Origin: Lingula anatina
Lineage: Eukaryota > Brachiopoda > Lingulata > Lingulida > Lingulidae
Direction of reading: 5' to 3'
NCBI RefSeq assembly: GCF_001039355.2
Contig: NW_019774402.1
Coordinates: 1,196,971-1,260,970, forward strand
Length of the DNA stretch: 64,000 bases
Position 1 is the stretch's first letter; every line of letters starts with the position of its first letter. The notes beneath the pieces are model-generated. The model saw only the letters and a program-made list of their open reading frames with translations. It was not told the DNA's origin and made no database searches. Below are positions 39,001-49,505 of this stretch, one piece after another. Both the position numbers and the translations under genes were made by a program.

Positions 39001-41526
39001 CTATGCTTTTCCTCACGATGTGTATGTCTGTCATGATAATCCTTGGGGGGCTGCTGTTGCTGAGATCTATTGAACTCCCTGTTGTATTCATTAAAACCTC
39101 CAAAATTTTGATTTTGCATAGGAGCCTGCCCACTTTGCATATCAAACTGCTGTTGTGGTGGAGGCATATCATAGGCAAAATTCTGCCCACCCATATTCAT
39201 GTTATACATGTTCATATTGTTTACATTGTGCGAAGCAGGCGGAAAACGATCAAACCCTTCCTGGTAGCCCATCATAGGTGTCTGCTGTGACAAGGGGGTG
39301 AATCCCAAATCAGAAGAAGTTTCTGAGAAGCCTAATTCCCCTTGGCCAACAGAGTAACCACCACTTTGGGAGAAGTCTGAGCGTCCTGTGCTATAGCCAA
39401 CATCTGAGTGGCTTCCTGCTGGTGTTGTGCCATATGAATTGTTAGAGGGTGTAAAATCTGCCCCCTTGCCTGTGGAATTATTATTGAAGCTTTTTGATGA
39501 TGATGATTCATCACGATATCCCTTGTCATTCCTTGAGTGATTGCCTGAATGTAGAGGGATTTCTGGTGTGGCAGGTCTTGGTTCAATCCTGGGTTTATCT
39601 GTTGTCAAGTCCTCAATCAGCTTCTGCCTTTCTGTACCTGTCAAGGTAAAAGAATACTTGAAAGTTTTGTTATTAAAGACTGGTAGCAGCAGTGAAAGTT
39701 TTACACCACTAACCTGATAGCAGAATGCAACCTTACACCATAAAGCAACATAATATCTTTAATGAATGTCAATATGCATTAAATGATACTTAATATGAAT
39801 AAGCACTGTCATTTGTAGGAGTGAAAATATTTTTATTGACTTACACCTGTTAACTGTACAGAAAAACATTGATTTCATTTATGATCGATTAAATTTTTTT
39901 TTCCTTGATGCAACAAATACTTATATGATACTTATAGATATATTGGATTAATATTGAAATGAGACATCTGTATTCCACTACTCTCTATCAATTAACAGGG
40001 ACAAATACCTCTGAAAACTTCAAACAAACAAACAATGTGGAAGGAAGATGGGATATTTCACAAGCAATCAAATCACTGGGGATTTGTTCACTGAATGATA
40101 AAAATACACACCCATGGTATCTACAAACACATTCATGATATTTCCCATCTTTGATGTTTGGTCCAGCCTGCTGGCACATATTCTAGCTGCCTTGGTAGAG
40201 GTGAACATGACCTATAAGAAAACAACTAAATTAAATACAAACTCAAATAGGTGTGACTGTGTCACCTTTGTTTGTCACAATATTCTTCCCACCAATTTGT
40301 TATAGTACACAGATGTTGTGTTTTATGCCAAAGACGCCGAAGTTTTCATCTAATAGAAAGCAAAGCTAAAGTCTACATTCCCTTTTTCTCTTTTTATCAA
40401 AAGGGGTGCTACTGTTTCTTTTTTTATTGTTGTCTAATATCACATTAATGTCCATTATAAAGTAGAGTCACTGAATGCATACAAAAAAGAAAATATTGCA
40501 TCTAAGTCCTGCACTACAAATTATCTTTATACCTTAGCAATTCCCAGGTGCTTTCTGGTCTTTGGGTGGTAGTAAATCTTACACTCTTCAACTACCCCAA
40601 ACGACCGCACCATGCCATCTAAGAATCTGTTGTCAATGTTGTCATTTAGGTTTGTAAATGTCACCTCTTTTGGTAGTGGTATACCAACATAGTATTCATC
40701 ATACTGGAAAGATAAACAAAATGTGCCATTCTGATCCATAAGAATTAAAATTTCATTTGGTTAAAAAAATGATAATCATATCATATGAACTTACAATATA
40801 GAAAATCCAACTTCAAAATCAACCATAAGTCCATAACTACCCTACGTACAAACCTTAAACTGTGGCACAACAAGATCTGCTTGGTTTATTTTTGTCCACA
40901 GTCTATTCAGCCTAGGCCTTGGGTCTCTTACAAACACTGGCGTTGGATCCTAAAAATAATTGTGCCACAAACTGTCAGAGAATGAAGTATCAAAGGGGTT
41001 AGAAACAGTAATATTTCAAGAACAGCTCTGCAAAGGTAAAACTGAAAAAAGACTGCATGGTCTTTAAATGCTCCTAAAATATACAAATTCAAAATTCATA
41101 TAAGTTGTGGCCATTTCTTCTTTCTTTTACATGTAATTTCTTATCTTAATATTTTGACTGTGTTATTTATTAGTTCACTATACACAATTTTGTCTAGAAA
41201 GAACATCCTTGTCATATTTTGTCCACTCTCTGACCTGGGTATATATTCTTACCCCAGGAATTACACCTTCAAATCTATATAATTTCTGTTGCCCCTTGTG
41301 CAACACTGGGTCTACAAGTAATTTGTAGTTCCTCCTTTTTCTTTCTTGAGAACCCTCGCTAGGTCTGCTCAGCCCATTGATATCTAAAACAGAAATAAAA
41401 GTAAAAATAATTATCAGGGCATTAGATAGTACATCAAACCGGTTGGATATGGCAACGAAAACACACAAATGCTTCAAGTTCTTGGTGATGCTCACTTGGT
41501 GCTGAGTGTTTCCTCATGTGTTCCAT
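33076..41526 (-). CDS. SETD1: SETD1 (Set1/COMPASS) histone H3K4 methyltransferase
   Basis: Catalytic subunit of the Set1/COMPASS complex, which methylates histone H3 lysine 4 at promoters. Sixteen exons on minus (plus coordinates): 41496-41526, 41253-41383, 40854-40949, 40533-40703, 40112-40211, 37992-39637, 37599-37838, 37370-37445, 36991-37107, 36326-36521, 36042-36092, 34967-35859, 34540-34637, 33989-34126, 33463-33720, 33076-33249. All phases agree, giving 1471 residues; human SETD1A and SETD1B are longer. In order: a short N-terminus; RRM ([26 protein letters not shown]); a disordered Ser/Met/Pro-rich stretch; [13 protein letters not shown]; acidic exons at 36326-37107; N-SET; Win motif [13 protein letters not shown] with [20 protein letters not shown] and FINHSCNPNCYAK; post-[11 protein letters not shown] ending RGSLN. 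Catalytic and zinc-binding residues look intact. It is head-to-head with the unknown gene at 42008. Confidence 0.97.
34620..34990 (-). other. Win motif of SETD1 split by an intron
   Basis: The WDR5-interaction (Win) motif reads [10 protein letters not shown]. The Gly codon is shared between the exon ending at 34967 (ACA G) and the exon starting at 34637 (GC TCT GCA AGA), so the intron lies next to the Arg that inserts into WDR5 in the family. Both exons are constitutive by phase. Confidence 0.85.
36641..36984. mobile_element. TA-flanked MITE, copy A (in a SETD1 intron)
   Basis: The left end at 36641-36661 and the right end at 36964-36984 are reverse complements with one mismatch (consensus AAGGGATAATAACTCTTCG), each bordered by TA as in Tc1/mariner-type insertions. 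The 344-bp element has no coding capacity. A related copy lies at 55569-55848. Its right end is only about 6 bases from the start of SETD1 exon 36991-37107, that is, just inside the intron at the splice donor. Confidence 0.8.
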
Positions 41527-42007
41527 GGCGATCAAGCAATTGTACAAAAGATCAGACACTTAATAAAAGTGGGATCTGTAAACAAGAACTGCTCGGGGTA
41601 ATTCATACAGCTCCTCCATTCCAAAATCTCCTGTAAACAGCAAATAGGTGAAGGTTCTCTTGAATCTTAAAAGCGGACATTATATTCTGATTCAATCCCA
41701 CAATGCACTTTGTTGATGAATTTGCCGAGTTCATTTTTTGTCAACATTTAGTTTCGTACATATCTTGGGGAATATTTATGACTTCTATTGAAATATTTTA
41801 TTATAAAATATCACTAAAGATGTTTTATTAATAAAGTTTTATTCATAGTTAACATAGTTTAGCCCTATTAAAAATTCAATTAAGACACATTGATAAAAAC
41901 GTCACTAAAAATGTATTTTCAACTTCGTTTTTAATATTTTTGCAGAATTAACACACGTGGATTGCAATTTGGATTAGCGGTCTCAGTTATCACTTAGTAT
42001 TTTTGCG
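41527..42007. promoter_or_regulatory. Bidirectional promoter region, SETD1 / unknown gene
   Basis: Only 481 bp separate the start codons of SETD1 (-) and the 802-residue gene (+). Both transcription starts must lie here unless one gene has an untranslated upstream exon. There is no ORF of note and no convincing TATA placement, so it should be read as a shared regulatory region without assigned elements. Confidence 0.6.
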
Positions 42008-45000
42008 ATGAAAAAAGCAAAGAAGTTCGTTTCTTTGCTGGTAAATAGGCTCTCTAAAGGTACTTGATTGACATTAAACGGTTGAGAACGTTAGAACCTT
42101 TTGTCACACATATCTAGAAGTGTTTGGCCCGTGTTCATTAAAACCTGACATCTTAAAAGGCAGCACATGAAAAATATATACGTTAAAATATGTGTAATTG
42201 TAGTCTAGTTCACTGTAAAGGATTAATTTTACATTTCTAAATAGTTTTTTTCACAACTATGTGGTACTATCAGTAGAAGGGATACCTATGAGTTGGTTGC
42301 AATACTAGTAACTGCCTAAACATCGGTATCAATTCGCTGCGTATGTATTTCACTGCATAAGTCGTTTTAAAAGATATCTTAAGAGGGTGAAATGCAGCCT
42401 ATCTAGGAATTTTTTTTTTTTTTTTTTTTTTTTTTGCACCGTAGAACCATCAAGATTGTTCAGTTTTTGTTTTTGATATTCACCCTGGAAAAACTTATTG
42501 AAAATCCTCTTTCAGAAAACTTTGATGAAAGTGAATGGAACAAGGTATTTCAACAAGCTGTCCATGATCTACCAGATGGAGCCTTGAAGACAACCTTGGA
42601 AACCCACCTTGAAAAATACTTGACTCTTTTTAAAAAGTTGGTAAACAGCTATGACATAAGTTGACCTATAAAAGAAAATTATGAAATGAGAGTTTAATTA
42701 TCAGATGTCAATTTTTATCACTACTAGCCAGTACGTGTAGTTTACCCTAGGCCTGGAAAGTCCCTTGGGTTCATTGGAATGTAGTATGAAATTGAACAAA
42801 GATATGGTGCTTATAGAGATATATTACTAGCTTTATGCAATAATATTGTTTTTCTTTTTGTTTGTTTGTTTTTATCAGGAAACTCTTTGACGTTCATCCT
42901 GATCAGTCAGTTGCTGGAGAGAAGTCTCAAGAAAAGTGGATATATATTGAGCCAATTGAAAATCTGTATGCCTACAATCTATATCTCCAAAAGGGGCAGG
43001 CCCTGAGTGAAGAAAGTATCAGCACACTAGATCCTCATGAAAAGAGAAGTCTGTGTAAGTGTTAAAGTAAAGTGGACGCCACTTAAATAAATTAATAACA
43101 TTCTTAATTTGATTTTTTTTGATGGCATACTGATCAGTAGTTATGAAGGATTTGAAGATTCAAAGTAACTTTTAATTCTTCAGCGGCTAAATGGTTGCTG
43201 TATCCAAGGGAAGTTATATGTGAAAGGCAGCCTTTTTCAAACAGTACATTTATAGCATTTTGGCATTTTAAAATATGGTCTTTTTTTTTAGATTTAAATT
43301 ATCTGGCTAAGAAGTTTGATGATGAAGATGAGACACAGTTATTCAGACTTGTCTCTGAAGCAGGCAAGGTAGGACATATTTGTTGTGATAACACAAAATT
43401 GAGTTAAACTGGACATAATGGATAGAATGATAGTTCTAGAAGTCTTACATATGTACAGCAAGTCTCAGAGACAAGTGTTAACATTAAATAATCGCAACTT
43501 AGATTTAAGCACCTACTGTCATTCATATTATTCTGAAAAAAATAGCAATTTATTCCAATCTCAGAAAATTTGTTAAGATCATATTGTAATGAGTTTGTTT
43601 AATTTTTTTCTCAAGCCTATTGCTTCTGCAGAAGGAGAGGACAGGTTCCCCTGGCTAGGAAACTTTAGAAAATTATGTCTTGTAACCCTGAACAGGAGTA
43701 GTTCTAATCTCCAAACTCTACAAAAACTGATGCACATATGCCTAACGTAAGTTATCTTATATATTAAGTTATCTAATGAGTGAATATTTTATTGAATTTC
43801 TATGAATACAAATTAACATCTTGCTTTACTTATGTGGAAGAAAGGGGTGTTAATCAGATAATCATAAAACAATGTTTGAAATTTACAGATGTAGAAATGA
43901 ACCAAAGAAGAATGTCATTAATTTGATTGGACAATTTTTGTTCATATATGTACTTAGAAAAAGATTTTCTTTTCAGAAAATTAGGAATATCAGTTGCAGA
44001 GTGTATTGCAAACAGAAAACACCGAGGGTAATGGTATTGCATATTAAGCTTTATATGCAAAATAGATTATACAAATTTTAAATATTTGTATTCATAATTA
44101 TGCAGTAAACTTTGCTTTAGAAGTCCTTAATTTAGATTGGAAAATTTACTGTTAATGGGCATACAACACTTGAATGCAATTCTATGTATGATATGATTTT
44201 CTTGCAGTGGAAAGTCCTTAAGAAGAGAAATTTTGAACCTTTTGGTGTTCTTCCATTTCAAAAATAAAGATTTAAATCAGGTAAGACATTTCACAGCAAT
44301 AATTGCAATTATTTGTGACTTGGTTTACATGTTTTTTAAAACAAAATTAGAATTCACATATATTTCTGATTAGCATGGCTTGTTTTGTTTCAGTTGTTTT
44401 ACTTATGTTTTTACTTGTATTGATTTCAGTGTTTCGATAAGCCCTCCTATGCAGACTTAATGGCTAGCTTATTGAGCTTGTATGTAGACCTCAACTTGGT
44501 GTTAAACAGGTACATTAACTGATATAATGTGTTGACTGTTACCAAATGAAGAATTTATTATAGATATTTGATGTAATATGTAAGCATTCATATTTAAAAG
44601 GTTTTGAAAATGCTTGGTAAAAGAATTGTAATATAATAGCATGGTAACATAATGTTTTAGAGAGACTTCAATAAGGTATTGGAATGAATAACTGAAGTAA
44701 TACTTCAATGATTTTAAGAAGAATTTAAGATGATGATGCAAAATCAGATTATCTGTGATGATATGAATACCGCCCCAGTCTGAACTGAAATGACTGAATG
44801 GTGATATCTGAGCCTGACGATTTCTATTATGTGCTGTCTTTTGCTTTCTCCTCTCTCAAAAATGAAAAGGGTGTAAAAGTGCAAATTCATTTTACAGTGT
44901 CTGTGCTGTGGTACATTTTTCTCATTAGCTTAATTTGTCTTTTCTTTAGGAAAGTGGAGGAGGATTTTGAACTTGGTGAACACATGGCATTTGTTGTGCA

Positions 45001-48000
45001 TTTCTTGTTACCAAATTCACCTGTACACTACCTAGATGTTATTCTGCAGTTGGAGGCAGTGGAAGAAATGGATAAAGATGTGATATTACCCCTGTTCAGG
45101 TCTGTTTTTTTTTTTTTTTTTTTTTTTTACACTCCAGGTTTTCAAGGTGTTGTAAAAGATAGGACTTACAAGAAGTAAATTGATTGTTGCTACCAACAAT
45201 CAATGCTTTTAAAGATAAGTTTTCAAATATATTAAAAAATATTGATATTTTGGGGCTAAAAAAGGTAAGACCCTTATTTTAATTCTAGGAAGATCCTGTC
45301 AAGTCCTCCTGCTAAGGAGACATGTGCATGGTACTCAAAGTACATGGTGGCTGTTCGCTTTGCCATGAGAAGTCTAGGAGAAGTCAATATACAAGAAATA
45401 CTGCAGGTACATTTATGCTTGTTTGTGTTGTAAAATATATGTGTACTTAACAATACTGGTACAATGTGAAAAGAAATTGAAGAAATTTGCTCATCTTAAG
45501 GCTCATCTTGACAAGAGCCCTGTCATTTTCATAGAGATTTGATGATTTGTGTTGTAGTGTTCAATTAATGTAGATGTATGATTTTATAACCCTCCATTTG
45601 GGACACTTTTCAGCATATCTTAATGTGGTTTTTTAGGTTGCCCAAAGTATACCAGCACCTCCTGACTTCATGGATTGGCTGAGGCAGAACCACGCAGTTG
45701 CTGTTGACAGTTTGCCAGAAACTAAAAAGTTTAAAGGAATCCACATAAGTCGATTTCTGCTGAATCCAGCTGAAGCAGATGAGGAACTGCTGGAAAAGTT
45801 ATTGGATGTATGTGTCTAGAGGTTGTCTTCAAGTTTGACTGCACTGATATTTTAGTTGTCTCTTAACTCCATGTGTGCTTTGATATAATGTGTATACTAT
45901 ATTAAAAAGAATTTACATGGTAACAGTGATAATAGTATATATCTATCATTTGTTTTGCTAAAAGTAAATAAAAGGTTTGTGTGTTTGATGAGAAAAGTTG
46001 TATCTGCTGTCATTGTGGTTGTAGTTTTAACATGATTAACTTGTTAGATGTTTTGCTTCTTTTTATAGATAATGACAGAACAGCATGTCACCGAGAAAGA
46101 AAATAATAGCAGTGTAGATGGTGAGAATTCAACTTTGCACAAGGATGATCAAGGTGCAACTGCAGACCAGGAGCTCACCTTCTTTGTGGATACTACAGCT
46201 GACAAGAAAACTGCTGCAGAAATGCAGGTATTAAACAGTGTAATGAAATTTGTGGCATTGAAGAGAAATCTATGAGCAAAAACAGAAATGACTAATTTTT
46301 TTTATGCAGACTTAGCAAATAATTGATGGCTGCACAGATATATGTTGGGATTTAAGATTGTATGGAGTTAAAAAATTACACACCTTTCTACCTGTAAAAA
46401 TATGAGAATATACCACCCAGTCTGAACAAGATGTGATTTAGATTTCACATATTATATAAGATTTGTTTAAAAACAAATATTGATGACTACCAACACAAGA
46501 TCTTCCAATTATTAGAAATTTGAATATTATTATGGTTTGTCTGAAAATCGTTTGATATAAAAATTTAAGTATAAAGTGTCTCACTTTCACTTTGTTATTG
46601 TGGTAAGAAATGAGTAAATGATGTAATAGTTCATTTTACTAATTTGTAAATTCAGCTGTATTCTAATTTTAACAGAGGGAGTTTCAATCTTCAAATGAAG
46701 AGACTGAAGGATTGGATAAAGATGAAAGTGATTTGGAAGTGATGGAGGTAGATATTAACATTTATTAGTATTTGATAAGTATAAAGTGTCTCACTTTCAG
46801 TTTGTTATTATGGTAAGAAATTAGTAGATGTAATAATTCATTTTACTCATTTGTAAATTCAGCTGTATTCTAATTTTAACAGAGGCAATTTCAAACTTTA
46901 AACGAAGAGACTGAAGGATTGGATAAAGATGAGAGTGATTTGGAAGTAATGGAGGTAGATATTAACAGTGTGATCCTAAACATGGATTCTGAGTCTGAAG
47001 AGGATGTGGTGTTGGTAAGTGTCACTTTTTGTTATTTGGACAGTTTAAAGCTCTTTCATGGAGGTAATAGATCCGCACTATAAACATAATTAAGAATTCG
47101 ATACAAGATATTTTGGCTGGAGAAATGCTGGAGAAAAGTTTTATTTCAAAATAAATGCAGTTTTTTTTTATTATGCATAAGACACAAATAATTCTATGTT
47201 TCACTTTAAAACACTTTTGGTTTTCTTCTCATTTATAAGGTGTGGTGTATAATTTTTAATTTTTGTAGTTATCCCGAAACGGTAGTGAATTTGGAGAAGA
47301 AGATGTGGAGTCATTAACCACAAAAGAAACTGTGAAAGATTTTATTGACACTGGCTTGGAAACTGTACCAGACTCTACCTCGGACATTGAACATACTGCT
47401 ACTAGACATGTTGCTTCACTCCCAGATTTATCACAGCATTTGAAAAAGATTGAACATTTACAAGAAAGAGAAGAATCGCCAGAAATTGAGATTCAAGCAG
47501 AGATTAAAAGAAATCCAGAAAAAGCATTGGAGTTATCTCCTAGTCCTATAAAAAGACGGTTAAGACCACATAGTGCCATGAAAGGAACAAGAAAGTCTGA
47601 ACGTCCCAAAAGAGAAATGACTAAAGCATTGGTCAGTATGTCTGGTGTGGAAGGTGCTTCTGGCTTACAGGTGTATGATTTTACATCAGATGTGGAGTTG
47701 TCACCAGCAAAGCTGAGAAAAACTGATACCAGTGCTATAACCAGATCATTGCCAGATAGTAAAAATGAAGTATCTAAACTTGACAGAGAGTCCATTTCAA
47801 AAAGTGTAACTGCAGTTAGAACTCTAAGATCAAGAACTATATCTGAATGCTCAGCTGCCAGTTCCAAGGCTGATAATATGGATATCACTATATTGGATTA
47901 TAGAAATGATTTGCCAAAGCGGCATTCCAAAAGAACGAGAACCCCAGTGAAGCCGAAAGAAAAATCAAATGATGAGGTCTCAAAAATGAAAGTGAGTAGA

Positions 48001-48719
48001 ACTCATGAAAACGTGCATTTATCATTTAAAAAGACGATATAAATGATTCACTTTGTCAGATTTCATCTTGTGAAATAAGAATAAAATATTTAAAGCACAG
48101 TTTCTCTTTAAGTGACAAGAAATTGTTATCTATAGCCTTCTACGTACTATTAAGTTTGTATTTTATACTGGAGGGCATTTTTAAAGTGGACAGTTTATTC
48201 AGTATAGTAATATTTTGGTATTTCAGGGTTCCAAAGACGTTATTCCTGTAATGGAACAAGTGGATAAATCCGATACTGGACAGCCAAGGTATTTTTTTTT
48301 TTTTTGTCAAAGTGTAGTATCTTTATAATGTTTAGGTAGATTTCTGTAACTTTTCTTTTTAACAAGATTTAAACACATTTTATGAGCTCAGGCAACAGTT
48401 TTGGCTTGTCAGTTAACTATTTTTCGTAGTAACTGATTTTTCTGTACATATAACTAGGGAGAAAACATCGGAGGGCCACAGAAGGAAATCCGGCATTCCA
48501 CCCGCTTCTCGTAGAAACAGTGCCAGTGAGTAAATCATGTTGCTTTTCTGAGTACAGAAGTATTTTGATAGATATTAGACGCAAGGTATTTATCAGTATT
48601 GAACAATACAATTTTCTCTCATTTAAATCCGTCTTATCTGTCTGATTTTACTTATTTTTGTTCCAATTCTCATTTCAGAATATGTCCTGCGATCCTCCCA
48701 GGTTGATGGCACTGAGTAA
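42008..48719 (+). CDS. Unrecognised 802-residue protein, helical N-terminus and basic SP-rich C-terminus
   Basis: I do not recognise this family. Sixteen or seventeen exons join in phase: 42008-42059, 42516-42636, 42879-43054, 43292-43368, 43616-43746, 44208-44280, 44430-44509, 44950-45099, 45289-45406, 45637-45807, 46069-46227, 46676-46750, 46883-47014, 47269-47991, 48227-48288, 48458-48525, 48679-48719. The start MKKAKKFVSLLVNRLSK is the only good ATG in phase. Residues 1 to about 430 look all-helical, possibly HEAT-like (SGKSLRREILNLLVFFHF, LGEHMAFVVHFLLPNS, PPDFMDWLRQN). Then comes an acidic stretch with a duplicated exon. From about residue 500 it is disordered and basic with Ser/Thr-Pro sites (ELSPSPIKRRLRP, VELSPAKLRK, RTPVKPK), ending KYVLRSSQVDGTE. 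This suggests a nuclear, cell-cycle-regulated protein (inference). The donor after 42636 is the weak GTTGGT, chosen because it keeps the frame. Confidence 0.75.
46567..46967 (+). repeat. Tandem duplication of an exon plus flanking introns
   Basis: Bases 46567-46760 recur at 46777-46967 with few differences. Each unit contains intron sequence beginning AAGTATAAAGTGTCTCAC, an acceptor, and an exon encoding NEETEGLDKDESDLEVME. The upstream exon (46676-46750, 25 codons) uses a GTAGAT donor; the downstream exon runs on to 47014. Both are phase 0 to 0, so including the first adds a 25-residue repeat without a frameshift. Confidence 0.85.
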
Positions 48720-49386
48720 AGGAAATTGTGTTGAGATTTCTTCTGGCATGGGTGAAAGTTTTCAGAATAATGCCCGATTTCAGGGTTTTCAATCTTCACT
48801 TTGATACATGTTTTTCATATGGTCTTTATGCAGTGAAAAATTGCAAGCTACGTTTTCAGGATTTTCAGTTTACAACTTTCACCCATGTAATTGCACCATG
48901 TCAACGCACTACATCCAAACGTACGAGAACAGTGCATGGCATTCAACATAGAATACCCCCCTCTTAATTTTTTTTCTTTTTCTTAGAACACGTTGTTGTA
49001 ATTTATATTTAAAACATTACTTGTTCGAAAGCTAATACATTTATATCATTGTAAATATATTTGCTTTATGTTCATTAAGTGTGGTGCAGCAGTCACATAT
49101 ATACCTGGTGATATATGTGGTGTAGCAGTCACATATATCACCAGGTGTTTCTTGCCTTCAAATTATTTTACAGAGAAGAATTTATAACCTGAGTTAGACT
49201 CACGGTAGTGTAATAGATTGTTAACATATTGCCAGCTACTTCATCTTTCCAACCATATGAACATCATGCCAAATAGGCGAAGATGAGTCTTCAGCAAACG
49301 CATGGATATGAGGTGCCGTAACCATGTTTTTAAAACAAATTTTGACCAGTAGCATACAAGATGAGAGAGAGATTATAGCCAATAAA
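48720..49386 (+). other. 3' UTR of the unknown gene
   Basis: Non-coding AT-rich sequence after the stop at 48717-48719. The first clear AATAAA on this strand is at 49381-49386. A perfect 16-bp inverted repeat (49103-49118 and 49131-49146) lies within it. Confidence 0.5.
49103..49146. repeat. Perfect 16-bp hairpin
   Basis: ACCTGGTGATATATGT at 49103-49118 and its exact reverse complement at 49131-49146 flank a 12-base loop. Part of the arm also repeats directly upstream (AGTCACATATAT). In the 3' UTR it would form a strong RNA stem. Confidence 0.8.
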
Positions 49387-49392
49387 TTTATT
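49381..49392. promoter_or_regulatory. Palindromic bidirectional polyadenylation signal
   Basis: AATAAATTTATT is its own reverse complement, giving AATAAA on both strands. It lies between two convergent genes: 662 bp after the stop of the 802-residue gene and 114 bp beyond the stop of the PLA2-like gene. One site can therefore serve both transcripts, whose ends would overlap. Confidence 0.6.
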
Positions 49393-49505
49393 TATCATTA
49401 ATTCTGACGACCGTACGTATTTGCCATTAAATGAATTCTGGTTTACGCATACGAGGGCAGTCGTTCAAGGAATAGTACTTCGAACTACCAAAGTCTTGAG
49501 AATGG

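Noticed and set aside
47493..47888. 131-codon minus ORF opposite the unknown gene
   Set aside because: Lies within exon 47269-47991, which is in phase with ten other exons on the plus strand.
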